A DNA stretch of 64,000 nucleotides from Firmicutes bacterium UBA6806. Its GTDB lineage: Bacteria; Bacillota; Clostridia; Peptostreptococcales; Acidaminobacteraceae. Shown one piece after another: positions 9,152 through 18,111 of the stretch. The stretch is taken from the NCBI GenBank assembly GCA_002452745.1, contig DKFC01000044.1:126130-190129 (forward strand). Direction: 5' to 3'. The translations under genes and the position numbers were made by a program. The notes beneath the pieces are model-generated. The model did no database searches, was not told the DNA's origin, and was given only the letters and a program-made list of their open reading frames with translations. How positions within the stretch are numbered: the first letter of the stretch is position 1; each line of letters starts with the position of its first letter.

Positions 9152-10531
9152 TCAAAGCACTTCCTTTACTTCACTGTACTGGACTTTTTTATCATAAAAT
9201 ATTTCCCTGTCCAGCTCATTTTCGGAGTTAGCTACAATTAACGATGTTGTGGCATCACCAACGACATTGAGTGATGTTAACACCATCTCTACAGGCTTAT
9301 TTATTGCCAAAATAAGTGAATATGTTATCAGTGCCATTTCATTTACATACCCCATGCCGTTCATAACTGTAAACAACAAAACCGTTCCAGCGGCTGGTAA
9401 TGCTGGCGTTCCGGCAGCTGCCAAAATCGAAAGAAAGGACATCATCAATAAATCTGTTAAAGTAACATGATACCCCGATACAGTTGCAATAAATATGGTT
9501 CCGATAATATGCATAATGCTTGTTCCATTCATATTTATCGTCATTCCCAAGGGCAATATAAAATTTGCTATTTCCTCACTGACACCAAGCTCTTCAACAT
9601 TTGTCTTTAAATTTAGTGGGAATGCTGGCGCAGAGGAAGCAGTTGAAAAGGCCAGCAAGGCAACTTTGCTAATTTTTTTCATAAATATGAAAGGGTTCAA
9701 TTTTGTCGTCAGCGCAATAATCAAAGGATATCCCAACAACAGATAAACGAGAAGGACACCGATTGTAACCATTACATATACAAATACCGGTTTCATTTGA
9801 TCAAATCCATAAAGCGCAAATGCTCGTACTATTAGAGAAAATATCGCTATTGGCCCTAACTTATTTATGAGAAATCCGATACACAGCTGAATAATTTCAT
9901 TTACTTCTTCTGTCAGTTTTTTTACTATATTGGCTTTATCACCTAGTATGCCAATGCATAATCCAATGATAATTGCCACAAATACAACTGCTAAAACATT
10001 TCCGTTATTTGAAATCGCGTCAAAAAAATTTAGAGGGACCATCGCCATTATAACCGATAGCGGATTGGCTGTATCAACTTTTACAATATCGCCTACGCCG
10101 CTTGTTATGGAGGAACTAATCGAAATCCAATTCATATTTCTTGCTAAAAATGCAACTCCGCCAGCAAACATACACCCTATAAAATACATAAAGAGAAACC
10201 CAAATACACCTTTATACGCAATTCGACCTAGCTTCTTAAGATCGCTGATACTACTCATTGCAAGTACTAGCGATGTAAAAACCAGTGGAATAATTGTAAG
10301 TCTCAGCGCATTCATGAATAAAGTTCCAACAACATAAAAAATCCCTATACCATGACTCCCCGCAACTGTTATATCCTGAAAAAACAAAGCATAAATCATA
10401 TCCCATATATGGGCATTTCCTCTATCTATCAAAATCGAATGCAGTTTCATAAAAAAAGCACCCATTATAAACGCTGACACCAATGCCAGTAACATAATTC
10501 CAACAATGCTCATTTTTCTTTTCTTCATCAT
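9152..10531 (-). CDS. Dicarboxylate/amino acid:cation symporter (DAACS)
   Basis: The 459-residue membrane transporter belongs to the GltP/SstT/DctA family. The conserved reentrant region is visible (FSTASSAPAFPLNLK near residue 294), followed by LPLGMTINMNGTSIMHIIG, where NMNGT is the cation/substrate signature. About eight helices are expected. The substrate could be glutamate, aspartate, serine/threonine or another acidic amino acid. Its place between the aminotransferase and the dehydrogenase suggests that it imports the cluster's substrate. AGGGGG precedes two adjacent ATG codons. Confidence 0.88.
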   Translation of the reverse strand: MMKKRKMSIVGIMLLALVSAFIMGAFFMKLHSILIDRGNAHIWDMIYALFFQDITVAGSHGIGIFYVVGTLFMNALRLTIIPLVFTSLVLAMSSISDLKKLGRIAYKGVFGFLFMYFIGCMFAGGVAFLARNMNWISISSSITSGVGDIVKVDTANPLSVIMAMVPLNFFDAISNNGNVLAVVFVAIIIGLCIGILGDKANIVKKLTEEVNEIIQLCIGFLINKLGPIAIFSLIVRAFALYGFDQMKPVFVYVMVTIGVLLVYLLLGYPLIIALTTKLNPFIFMKKISKVALLAFSTASSAPAFPLNLKTNVEELGVSEEIANFILPLGMTINMNGTSIMHIIGTIFIATVSGYHVTLTDLLMMSFLSILAAAGTPALPAAGTVLLFTVMNGMGYVNEMALITYSLILAINKPVEMVLTSLNVVGDATTSLIVANSENELDREIFYDKKVQYSEVKEVL

Positions 10532-10568
10532 ACGTACCCCCTATATCATAATCAGAATCTATTAGAAC

Positions 10569-10617
10569 AGAAGACCACTTGAATCAAATGATACACATAT
10601 TTCTCAGGCGGTCTTCT
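10569..10617. repeat. Intergenic hairpin between aminotransferase and symporter
   Basis: AGAAGACC (10569-10576) pairs with GGTCTTCT (10610-10617) around a 33-base loop. This is the third gap of the cluster to hold an inverted repeat. Its role is unknown. Confidence 0.45.
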
Positions 10618-10643
10618 AAGCAGCTATATTTCTTTTATCACGT

Positions 10644-11930
10644 TTACTTCGAACATGCAATTTCTTTTGTTATCATTAGGAATTTATCAATATCTTTAAA
10701 TGTGTGACAATGCAACGGAGAAACTCTAAGCACCCCATCAACAATATCAAACGATTCGAGCATTCTCCTTGCATACATGCTGCTGCGCAGTCTTGGTGCA
10801 ACAATAACTGATTTTTTCTCGTATTCTTTTGCTGCCGCTGCACAATCCATATTATCAAATTTTATCCCCACGATTAAATCTCTTTCTGATAAATCTTTAT
10901 TGTCAGCATAGACAGTCACATTTTTCAACTTTCTTAGTCCCTCCACATGAGGACTTCCCTCTAACAGTCTATTTAAAAGTGCTCTTTCGTGAAGTTTGAT
11001 ATGCGTCATCCCCTCAACAAAAAGTTCACGTCTATCTAAACTTGTTGCAAATCTCTCCCCAATCCAACAAACGTAATCCACAATTGCTGTAATAGCTGAA
11101 AATTGTGAAGGCGTTGGTGTTCCTAAAGCCCAAACTTCATTCTCTTTTTCAATTAATTTATGATGGGTTAAAGCAGACACACGATCTGAAACATAGCCAA
11201 TCCCCGATCCTCTACAACCAAAAAATTTATAAGGTCCAAAATTGATACCGTCAATTGGTGTTTTCTGGAGATCAATAATACCATGTGGCGCATGTTGAAC
11301 CGCATCAACTACAATGAATAAATCAGGTTTTATTGCCCTTGCTCGTTTCACCATTTCTTCTATGTCAAATACAGCCCCTGTAAAATTGGATGCATGCATT
11401 ACACTTAATAAGACCGTATCTTTATCAATTAATTTTATGATATCTTCTACTTCTACCTTCCCACTCTCTACATTACTATTAGCAACTCTTAACTCCCTTC
11501 CAGTTTTTCTTGCATAGTAATCAACTGCGTCAAATGCAGATGGGTGTTCCAAGACTGTGGTTATCATATTATTGCCGGAGACATTCTCGGCAATTGTTCC
11601 AATCATTTGAAACATAGCTTGAGAAGCTGTTAGAGATGTGATGATGCTTCCTCTTTCCCCACTGTTTAATATAATCCTTATATCATCTTCACCCTGTTTC
11701 TTTATCTTTTGGAGATAGACAGATAGGTCATGTGTCCTCTCTGGACAATCGGGAAATGCCTCTAACTCACTTTGTTTTGCAACTGCGCTTTTCAATCTAA
11801 AGGAACCACCAGCATTGTCAAAAAACAATCTTTGCCCAGAAATTGGATCTCTGTCTACATAATAAAACTTTTCTTTAATTTCCTTGCTTAATTCTAACTC
11901 AAAGGATAATCCTTTTTTTAGTTCTTCCAT
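10644..11930 (-). CDS. Class V aminotransferase-fold PLP enzyme
   Basis: The protein has about 428 residues and a fold-type I class V architecture: DNAGGS near the N-terminus, LEHPSAFD, the PLP-binding VVDAVQHAPHG, and the Schiff-base lysine in GPYKFFGCRG. The class includes cysteine desulfurases, serine-glyoxylate and hydroxyaspartate aminotransferases and isopenicillin-N-epimerase-like enzymes. The lysine context is unlike NifS/SufS, and no catalytic cysteine loop was recognised. With the downstream hydroxyacid dehydrogenase and glycerate kinase, an amino acid to 2-oxoacid reaction is plausible. The start at 11930 has GGAGGG five bases upstream. Confidence 0.78.
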   Translation of the reverse strand: MEELKKGLSFELELSKEIKEKFYYVDRDPISGQRLFFDNAGGSFRLKSAVAKQSELEAFPDCPERTHDLSVYLQKIKKQGEDDIRIILNSGERGSIITSLTASQAMFQMIGTIAENVSGNNMITTVLEHPSAFDAVDYYARKTGRELRVANSNVESGKVEVEDIIKLIDKDTVLLSVMHASNFTGAVFDIEEMVKRARAIKPDLFIVVDAVQHAPHGIIDLQKTPIDGINFGPYKFFGCRGSGIGYVSDRVSALTHHKLIEKENEVWALGTPTPSQFSAITAIVDYVCWIGERFATSLDRRELFVEGMTHIKLHERALLNRLLEGSPHVEGLRKLKNVTVYADNKDLSERDLIVGIKFDNMDCAAAAKEYEKKSVIVAPRLRSSMYARRMLESFDIVDGVLRVSPLHCHTFKDIDKFLMITKEIACSK

Positions 11931-11981
11931 CTTTCCCTCCAAATACAACTCACTACTTAGTTACAATAACACTGTTTACGT

Positions 11982-12944
11982 TTAGCACGATGTTACTTTC
12001 CCTTCAATCAAGACTTTTTCTCCATCAACTTCCAGTGACGGATTTTTTATGATAATGTCAAGATGATACTTGCTTGCAGTTTTTCCTCCAAAACCTCTAT
12101 TGTCCCCTGCTCCAAAGTGAAGCGTTTCACTACAACCTTCATCTTCCAGCATGCTCCCATTGAGCTCGCACATAGGATTCAGGCCAATTCCTATTTCACC
12201 TAAATTGTATACATTTGGATCTTTAAAGTTGTGTAAGATTTTCTCCAAAGTTTTTGCCTGTTTTCCACCCTCAATGTTCACAATAAGACCCTTTTTGACT
12301 GTCAAAACAATATTCTCCGTTATAAGCCCTAATTGCGGATGAGGGATACTCCCATCAACAACAATTATGCCTTCACCAGTTCCCTCCACTGCACAAGTTG
12401 CACATTCAATATCTGGTGGAGATGAAGAACTCCCTGCAATCACACTTCTCCCATATTGTGGTGTTGGTTCTATTCCCTCAATAGAACATTCAAATCGAGT
12501 CCCCGCCTCAGTTGTAATTTTACATTTCTTTTTTCCTATTAATTTACGAGAAACATCTGTACATATTTTTCCAATTTCATCAAAATTGCAATACAACCCA
12601 CCCTTCTTCATCATGTTTAAGTTGTAATCAACCATGTTGACAAATCTAGCTCCTTTGGAAACAGCCTTGCGCCTTGCTTCAGAGTGAAACAGTGAAAATG
12701 CCGTAACGCCAAAGATAACATCTGCCTCATTCATTGCAGCTGCAACCAATTCACTTGGCTCTTCTCCATGCATTTCTCTTTCTTCCATCATAACAAGTGT
12801 TTTTTTGTTAAATCCACTTGCTGCATCCCACATCACTCTTGCAACTTCAAAACTTTTAGCATCTGTTACGAATAAGATTTTTTCTTCCTCCTTACAATCA
12901 GAACAGGTTGTTAGGAGAACCTTTGCTGCATCGCTTGCGTTCAT
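11982..12944 (-). CDS. M29 aminopeptidase / NicX-like protein
   Basis: The 320-residue protein resembles the M29 (aminopeptidase T-like) superfamily that also contains the NicX 2,5-dihydroxypyridine dioxygenases. Features include an N-terminal alpha/beta part (DVIFGVTAFSLFHSEARRKA), LGEIGIGLNP, and a C-terminal HFGAGDNRGFGGKTASKYH followed by HLDIII. These histidines and acids fit a metal site. Whether it is a peptidase, a ring-opening dioxygenase or something else cannot be decided. An ideal GAGGAGG lies upstream. It is the first gene after gntR. Confidence 0.65.
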   Translation of the reverse strand: MNASDAAKVLLTTCSDCKEEEKILFVTDAKSFEVARVMWDAASGFNKKTLVMMEEREMHGEEPSELVAAAMNEADVIFGVTAFSLFHSEARRKAVSKGARFVNMVDYNLNMMKKGGLYCNFDEIGKICTDVSRKLIGKKKCKITTEAGTRFECSIEGIEPTPQYGRSVIAGSSSSPPDIECATCAVEGTGEGIIVVDGSIPHPQLGLITENIVLTVKKGLIVNIEGGKQAKTLEKILHNFKDPNVYNLGEIGIGLNPMCELNGSMLEDEGCSETLHFGAGDNRGFGGKTASKYHLDIIIKNPSLEVDGEKVLIEGKVTSC

Positions 12945-13046
12945 AATACCTCCTCATTTCTTAATAATGGCAAATCGGTGACTTTATAATTTTTATGCTT
13001 CCTGTAGAATTTAAGCCCTGTACCTTCAGAAATTCTAAACAATCCA

Positions 13047-13075
13047 CAAGTTAAATTCAACATGAATTCAACTTG
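13047..13075. promoter_or_regulatory. Dyad ahead of the M29-like gene, candidate operator
   Basis: The arms CAAGTTAAATTCA and TGAATTCAACTTG flank a three-base spacer, with one mismatch near the outer end. It lies about 100 bp upstream of the M29-like start and 100 bp downstream of gntR. An FCD-type GntR protein could bind such a dyad; this is inferred. Confidence 0.45.
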
Positions 13076-13170
13076 CATGTAAGATGCGTCAAAAAAATAA
13101 TTTCCTTGCTACCATTTTTTTGATGATAGCATTTTCTCGTTTTATTGTCAATAAATTATGACTATTCAAT

Positions 13171-13824
13171 TTATTTCAATTGATAATCTCCTGTCAAATT
13201 TATAAATCCATTCAAAATATTTATTTCGATTGTCTCAACGAATTTATCTCTATTTTTTTCTTCAAGAGCTTCAATAATTTTCAAATGTTCCTCTAAATTG
13301 TTAAGAAGTCTACCCTTTTTCTCACCACTTTTCAGACTCGCCATAAATGATCTGTCATACAAAGTGTTAATTATTGTCAAAAATTGAGTGTTGTTATATT
13401 TCTCCAATATAAACTTATGAAAATGAATATCTTCACGCATAAATTCATACACATTTCCATTTTGTGCATATTCAGTTTGCTTTCTAATGCTTTTTCGTAA
13501 ATGTTCAATATCCTCTTCAAAAATATGCTCAAAAGCCCTCTTAGCTGAATAGGACTCAATAGCTGCTCTCAATTCGTATATCTCTCTTATGTCATCAATG
13601 GTCAAAGAATTTACAATCACGCCTTGTTTTGGTAATATTGTCAAGAATCTTTCGTACTCCAATTTCTGACAGGCATTTGTAATGGGCGTTCTACTTATGT
13701 CCAAAATCTCAGTCATCGCATTTATGCTAATCCCCTCACCTTGCTTTAACCGACCATCCATAATCATTTCTTTAATTGCAATATAGGCTTTTTCACTTAA
13801 GTTCTCTTTTTTTATTTTTGGCAT
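13171..13824 (-). CDS. GntR-family regulator, FadR/FCD subgroup
   Basis: The 217-residue protein has an N-terminal winged helix (ISRTPITNACQKLEYERFL near residues 44-62) and an all-helical FCD ligand domain (EIYELRAAIESYSAKRAFEH; conserved His in DIHFHKFILEKYN). FCD domains often bind a metal plus a carboxylate such as an organic or amino acid. It lies directly upstream of the catabolic cluster in the same direction and probably controls it in response to the substrate. Confidence 0.85.
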   Translation of the reverse strand: MPKIKKENLSEKAYIAIKEMIMDGRLKQGEGISINAMTEILDISRTPITNACQKLEYERFLTILPKQGVIVNSLTIDDIREIYELRAAIESYSAKRAFEHIFEEDIEHLRKSIRKQTEYAQNGNVYEFMREDIHFHKFILEKYNNTQFLTIINTLYDRSFMASLKSGEKKGRLLNNLEEHLKIIEALEEKNRDKFVETIEINILNGFINLTGDYQLK

Positions 13825-13947
13825 TTCTTCAGTCTCTTTCTTTACTTTTATTTACACAATTCACTGTATATCGCTTTTTCCATTTTGTGTTTTTAATAAG
13901 ATGTCATACTTTATGATAAAGCATTTCTCGTTTAATATCCAGCCCTT

Positions 13948-13985
13948 TAAAAGAGGACAATCCACTGCATTGATTGTCCTCTTTA
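13948..13985 (-). terminator. Hairpin terminator after the M42 peptidase gene
   Basis: AAAGAGGACAATC pairs with GATTGTCCTCTTT across a nine-base loop, and the minus strand ends in TTTT. A third copy of TGTCCTCTTTA follows at about 13991-14001, so alternative pairing is possible. Confidence 0.6.
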
Positions 13986-14060
13986 TTGCCTGTCCTCTTT
14001 AAAGTCGATAGAATGAATAAATCCTATTGACCCAGACCAATTTATCCACCTATTTATCGC

Positions 14061-15059
14061 CTAAATATATTTAGTCAAATTTTCTGTGGAGAACTTAACC
14101 AGTAAGTCGATTGTCGCCTCTACATCTGCCTTGGAAATCGTCTCATGTCCACTGTGGACATATCTTGTTGGAATTGAAAGAACAGAAGCAGGGACGCCCT
14201 CTCTGGTTAAGCTGATGCCACCTGCATCTGTCCCACCGAATTCTAAGACTTCCATCTGATATTTTATAGATTCTGACTTGCAAATTTCCACAAGTCTCTC
14301 ATTTACTTTCGGATGAGAGAGGAGTGAGTTGTCTCTGACCTTGATTGCCACACCATCATGAAGGCTAATTTTAAATCGCTTTGCCCCTGGTGTGTCCCCT
14401 GATGAAGTGATGTCTATGGCTAGCCCCACATCTGGATCCACAGTATAGGCCGATGTCTTAGCCCCTCTGATTCCCACTTCTTCTTGTACCGTAAAGACAA
14501 AATAACAATCATTTTCGGTGGCGCTCATACGCTTGAGAGCTTCAATCATGACAAAGCACCCAATTCGGTCATCAAGAGCACCAACACTTATGGTTTTATC
14601 TCGCTCGACAAAGTGACTTTGATAAACACAAATATCACCTATTTGCACATGCTGTTCAGCTTCCTCTTTGCTGGTGCATCCTATGTCCACAAACAGCTTA
14701 TCCAGTTTGAGCTTGTCCATCTCTGTTGACCCTTCAGCATAGGCAATCCCTTCCGTACCGTCTTTAAAGACCACTCTTTCGCCGTGGGTTACATATGGAT
14801 TGATACCACCTATATTCGTAAGTCTTATAAAGCCTTTGTCGTCAACGTCGGTGACCATCATACCAATTTGATCCATATGCCCTGCCACCATTAGTTTCGG
14901 CCCATCGCCCTTTTTATGTGCAATAACATTTCCCATTTTATCTACCTTGATTTCATCCACGAAGGACTCTACTTGGGAAATAATAAATGCCGAAACTGCC
15001 TGTTCTTGTCCTGACGGACCATAAATGGCCGTCAACTCTTTTAGCATCTTGATATCCAT
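14061..15059 (-). CDS. M42-family metallo-aminopeptidase
   Basis: The 332-residue protein is a cytosolic dizinc aminopeptidase (PepA/FrvX/YsdC-like). Metal and catalytic motifs include VAGHMDQIG (H and D), GALDDRIGC, the catalytic QEEVG, DITSSGDTPG, and a C-terminal RYVHSGHE. M42 enzymes form dodecameric shells that trim peptides (family knowledge). AAAGGAG lies upstream of the ATG. It appears to be monocistronic. Confidence 0.9.
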   Translation of the reverse strand: MDIKMLKELTAIYGPSGQEQAVSAFIISQVESFVDEIKVDKMGNVIAHKKGDGPKLMVAGHMDQIGMMVTDVDDKGFIRLTNIGGINPYVTHGERVVFKDGTEGIAYAEGSTEMDKLKLDKLFVDIGCTSKEEAEQHVQIGDICVYQSHFVERDKTISVGALDDRIGCFVMIEALKRMSATENDCYFVFTVQEEVGIRGAKTSAYTVDPDVGLAIDITSSGDTPGAKRFKISLHDGVAIKVRDNSLLSHPKVNERLVEICKSESIKYQMEVLEFGGTDAGGISLTREGVPASVLSIPTRYVHSGHETISKADVEATIDLLVKFSTENLTKYI

Positions 15060-15194
15060 TACAGTTCTCCTTTCTTAAGCCCTAATAGGGATTGACACTT
15101 TACTATTTAACCTTATATATCTATATTCTATTATAACAATCGGCATTTGTAATTGCCACTACATCCGATTAAAATGACCTTGAATGACGAAAAA

Positions 15195-15242
15195 AAAGCA
15201 TAAAAAAAAGACCTTGAATTCACGTTTCCGTCAATGGCCTTG
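15195..15242 (-). terminator. Terminator after the zinc-ribbon gene
   Basis: On the minus strand AAGGCC...GGTCTT with an inner ATTGACG/CGTGAAT stem (one mismatch, GAAA loop) is followed by a run of eight T. Confidence 0.6.
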
Positions 15243-15255
15243 TCTGTTTTTATCC

Positions 15256-15519
15256 TTATGCGGATAATTCACTGAGACATTCGTCGATAACACTCTTTGT
15301 GCTTGCATCCATCTCATACCCTTCCAAGTGATCACATTCACTTATATATTGGTTGCAAAGAGGGCATACTTCTCTATTGCAGTATGCAATATGATAATCT
15401 CCCTTTGAAACCCCACACATAGGGCAATTTTCAAATGACTTGTCTCTGGGAAAAATCTCCCCTGTTGTCAGTACAATTTCTGTGTAATTGTCATTTGTTG
15501 TTCTTTTTACTTTTTCCAT
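15256..15519 (-). CDS. Small zinc-ribbon protein of unknown function
   Basis: The 87-residue protein is cysteine-rich: CPMC at 32-35, C47, CPLC at 52-55, then C62 and H64 in SECDH. The two CxxC knuckles suggest one or two structural zinc sites. No signal peptide or membrane segment is seen. No function is recognised. It has a recognisable upstream GGAG-like site and its own terminator. Confidence 0.7.
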   Translation of the reverse strand: MEKVKRTTNDNYTEIVLTTGEIFPRDKSFENCPMCGVSKGDYHIAYCNREVCPLCNQYISECDHLEGYEMDASTKSVIDECLSELSA

Positions 15520-15725
15520 TCTAATCTCCTTTTGAATTTACAACGTTGTCGTGTTCATACTAATTTGTAACCACTCTTTGTACTATACCTTATAAAAAGC
15601 ATAATCAGTTTAACTTAAATTTAAATTTGTGTAAAGATGAAACCTACTTGATATAAAATCTTTTAATTGTGATAAAATATAAAAAATCAATCTCGTATTT
15701 ACCTGTATAACTCAAGGAGGTTTAC

Positions 15726-16622
15726 ATGAAAATATCTATTATTGGATTGGGGGCTATTGGTGCTTCATATGCAGCCATCCTAAACGCATGCCCTCAAGTT
15801 TCACTCAGCGTTCTACTGGATGACCACCGTTTAAGCCGCTATGAGAAAAACGGACTTAAAGTCAACGGTGACCTTCAAAACTTCAACTATATATCACCAG
15901 CCGCAAGCGCAGCCCCTGCTGACCTTGTCATCATTGCCGTCAAATATGGCGATCTCCCCCTTGCAATTGAATCTGTCAAAAATCACGTGGGTGAAAACAC
16001 AGTGATTATGTCACTTTTAAACGGCATTGACTCTGAGGAAATAATCGGCGCAACTTACGGTATGGAAAAAATGCTTTACAGCATGTGCCTTGGCATAGAT
16101 GCCCAGAGAACAGAACAAGATATTCACTATGGTTCTCCCGGTAAAATCGTATTTGGTGAAAAGAGTGGTCAAATGACTTCTCGGGTTCAAAAAATATCCG
16201 ATTTATTCAAGCAGGCGAATCTTCCACACGAATGCCCCAAAGATATGTACAAGCAGCTCTGGTGGAAATTCATGATCAATGTTTGCAGCAATCAGCCTAC
16301 GGCAATTGTCGGAGCAAATTACCGCCTTTTAAACTCACCCGATGGTTATGAAATCATGCGCATGATTATGTTGGAAGTCAGACATGTCGCTCTCAAAAAA
16401 GGCGTCGAAATCACGGATTCTGATTTTGAAAAATGGCTTGATATTCTTGACACAATGGTGCCCGAATCAAAGACTTCCATGCTACAGGATATTGACGCTG
16501 GCAGGAAGACAGAAGTGGATATGCTGGCTGGTGTCATCCGAAAACTCGGTAGAGAACATTGCGTACCAACACCTTATAATGACCTCATGTATCACATGCT
16601 CAAACTGAGGGAACAAGTTTAA
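15726..16622 (+). CDS. 2-dehydropantoate 2-reductase family
   Basis: The 298-residue protein is of the ApbA/PanE family. The N-terminal Rossmann motif is GLGAIGASYAAIL, the NADP-side region is VIIAVKYGDLPLAIE, and the C-terminal helical domain has KQLWWKFMINVCSNQPTA with the conserved lysine. The canonical reaction is ketopantoate to pantoate in coenzyme A synthesis, but many paralogues act on other 2-oxoacids. No panB, panC or panD gene is adjacent, so the symbol is withheld. AAGGAGG precedes the ATG. Confidence 0.85.
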   Translation: MKISIIGLGAIGASYAAILNACPQVSLSVLLDDHRLSRYEKNGLKVNGDLQNFNYISPAASAAPADLVIIAVKYGDLPLAIESVKNHVGENTVIMSLLNGIDSEEIIGATYGMEKMLYSMCLGIDAQRTEQDIHYGSPGKIVFGEKSGQMTSRVQKISDLFKQANLPHECPKDMYKQLWWKFMINVCSNQPTAIVGANYRLLNSPDGYEIMRMIMLEVRHVALKKGVEITDSDFEKWLDILDTMVPESKTSMLQDIDAGRKTEVDMLAGVIRKLGREHCVPTPYNDLMYHMLKLREQV

Positions 16623-16660
16623 TGATATAACACAATATTCGAAACAGTGCAAAGCGCATT

Positions 16661-16692
16661 AAAAAGACTTTCCAATCGGAAAGTCCTTTTTT
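16661..16692 (+). terminator. Rho-independent terminator after the reductase
   Basis: Stem GACTTTCC/GGAAAGTC with an AATC loop is followed by CTTTTTT, just 3' of the reductase gene. Confidence 0.85.
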
Positions 16693-16697
16693 AAAAT

Positions 16698-16773
<76 letters not shown>

Positions 16774-16878
16774 ATATATTGAGATATAAAACTGAACGGT
16801 TTACCTACATCAAGTTTCACACTCTATTTTGAATGTCAGTTCATTAAGTTGTCACTTCATGTCCCTGACCATAATAAT

Positions 16879-16908
16879 AGGATACACTCTTTCAAGTGAT
16901 TTTGTCAA
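16879..16908 (-). promoter_or_regulatory. Likely promoter of tRNA-Lys
   Basis: TTGACA (16908-16903) and TATCCT (16884-16879) are spaced 18 bp apart on the minus strand, about 105 bp upstream of the tRNA. The remaining 16774-17087 region holds only this and the next terminator. Confidence 0.5.
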
Positions 16909-16975
16909 TATAAATTTAGTAACATTATAATATTGTTTCGAATTCTTAAAATTTCCGTCTATAATATGCCGCTAA

Positions 16976-17020
16976 TAAAAACACATGCACGTTTCTACTT
17001 ATACAGAATCGCACATGTGC
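16976..17020 (-). terminator. Terminator of the betaine-type ABC operon
   Basis: On the minus strand CACATGTGCG pairs with CGTGCATGTG (two wobble pairs), then TTTTT. It lies about 70 bp downstream of the substrate-binding protein gene. Confidence 0.6.
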
Positions 17021-17087
17021 TCTTTTTATTCCCCTTTAGCCATTAAATTAAATTCTATCCGTTAAATTCTATCTACCACATCGGTTT

Positions 17088-17981
17088 CTAATCTATAATG
17101 CCCGCTTCTTTCAAGAAATCTTCTGCAACTTTCTTTTCTGGAAGTCCCTCTTCATCTACTAGGTAGTTCATATTTTGCATGGCTTCTTCTGTTATAGTTC
17201 CCTCAAGTTTTCGAAGCGCTTCAACTGCTTCTGGGTAGTCGTCAAATGCCTTGTTATTGACAATTGCCAACACATAGTACGGCGGGAAAAATTGCTTGTC
17301 ATCTTCAAGGGTTACAAGCTCATATTCTTTAATCTTACCGTCTGTTGAAAAAGCATCTATCAAATCCACCTCACCGTTTTGGATTGCAGTGTATCGAATC
17401 CCAGGATCTAATCCCACTTCCTCTTTGAAAGTGATTCCATAGGTATCCTTAACCCCTGGCATTCCATCAGGTCTTTCTAAAAACTCCATGGTAGAACCCA
17501 GTGTCAATTCAGGGCCTACCTCAGCGAGATCAGAGATTGTTTTGAGATTGTACTTTGCTGCCACATCTTTGTCCACACTGAGTGTGTAGGTGTTGTTAAA
17601 TCCAAGAGGCTCTAAAAGTTGAACTGGATATGCCTCCGTAATTTCCTTTTGCACGATTTCTTTGACTTTATCGGGGTCATTCTCACCGGATTCATTTAAC
17701 ATCACTGTGTAAAGTGTCCCCGTATAATCAGCATAGAGGTCGATTTCATCATTGGTTATGGCTTCAAAGAGAAGCTGTGTCCCACCGAACTCTTTTACAT
17801 CTGTGGCATAATCTGTCTTAGATTCTATAATCGAAGCAAACATCTGCCCTAAAATTCTCTGCTCTGTGAAATTCTTATGCCCAATTCTAATGGTTGCCGT
17901 TTCACCTGAATTGCCTGCACATGCCGTTAGCGCCAGTGTAAATATCAATATTAAAGCCAATAATAGTTTATTCTTTTTCAT
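17088..17981 (-). CDS. Glycine betaine/choline-type ABC substrate-binding lipoprotein
   Basis: The 297-residue lipoprotein has a signal ending in LALTAC|AG. The mature part is an OpuAC/OsmF-type periplasmic-binding fold: IRIGHKNFTEQRILGQM near the N-terminus, LYADYTGTLYTVML, and YTAIQNGEVDLIDAFSTDGKI. These are typical of quaternary amine binders (choline, betaine, carnitine, or similar). It is the last gene of the operon after the permease. AAGGAAA precedes the ATG. Confidence 0.85.
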   Translation of the reverse strand: MKKNKLLLALILIFTLALTACAGNSGETATIRIGHKNFTEQRILGQMFASIIESKTDYATDVKEFGGTQLLFEAITNDEIDLYADYTGTLYTVMLNESGENDPDKVKEIVQKEITEAYPVQLLEPLGFNNTYTLSVDKDVAAKYNLKTISDLAEVGPELTLGSTMEFLERPDGMPGVKDTYGITFKEEVGLDPGIRYTAIQNGEVDLIDAFSTDGKIKEYELVTLEDDKQFFPPYYVLAIVNNKAFDDYPEAVEALRKLEGTITEEAMQNMNYLVDEEGLPEKKVAEDFLKEAGIID

Positions 17982-18111
17982 ATAATTTTCCTTTCATACA
18001 GTGAGTTTACAATCTCTAACCTTCAACGCAAATAGATTTCCTCTACACTTTATGGTTCTATTCTAAGTCAGTCATTGATTTAAAACGATTATTTATCGCA
18101 CTTTCCTTCGC

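Noticed and set aside
9930..10337. 135-codon open frame opposite the DAACS symporter
   Set aside because: Antisense shadow of a membrane-protein gene; no start signal or family.
10644..11930. Cysteine desulfurase (NifS/SufS)
   Set aside because: The lysine context and the lack of a recognised catalytic cysteine loop do not fit; neighbours are not Fe-S genes.
13089..13123. A/T-only inverted repeat TCAAAAAAAT / ATTTTTTTGA
   Set aside because: Low complexity and expected by chance in AT-rich DNA.
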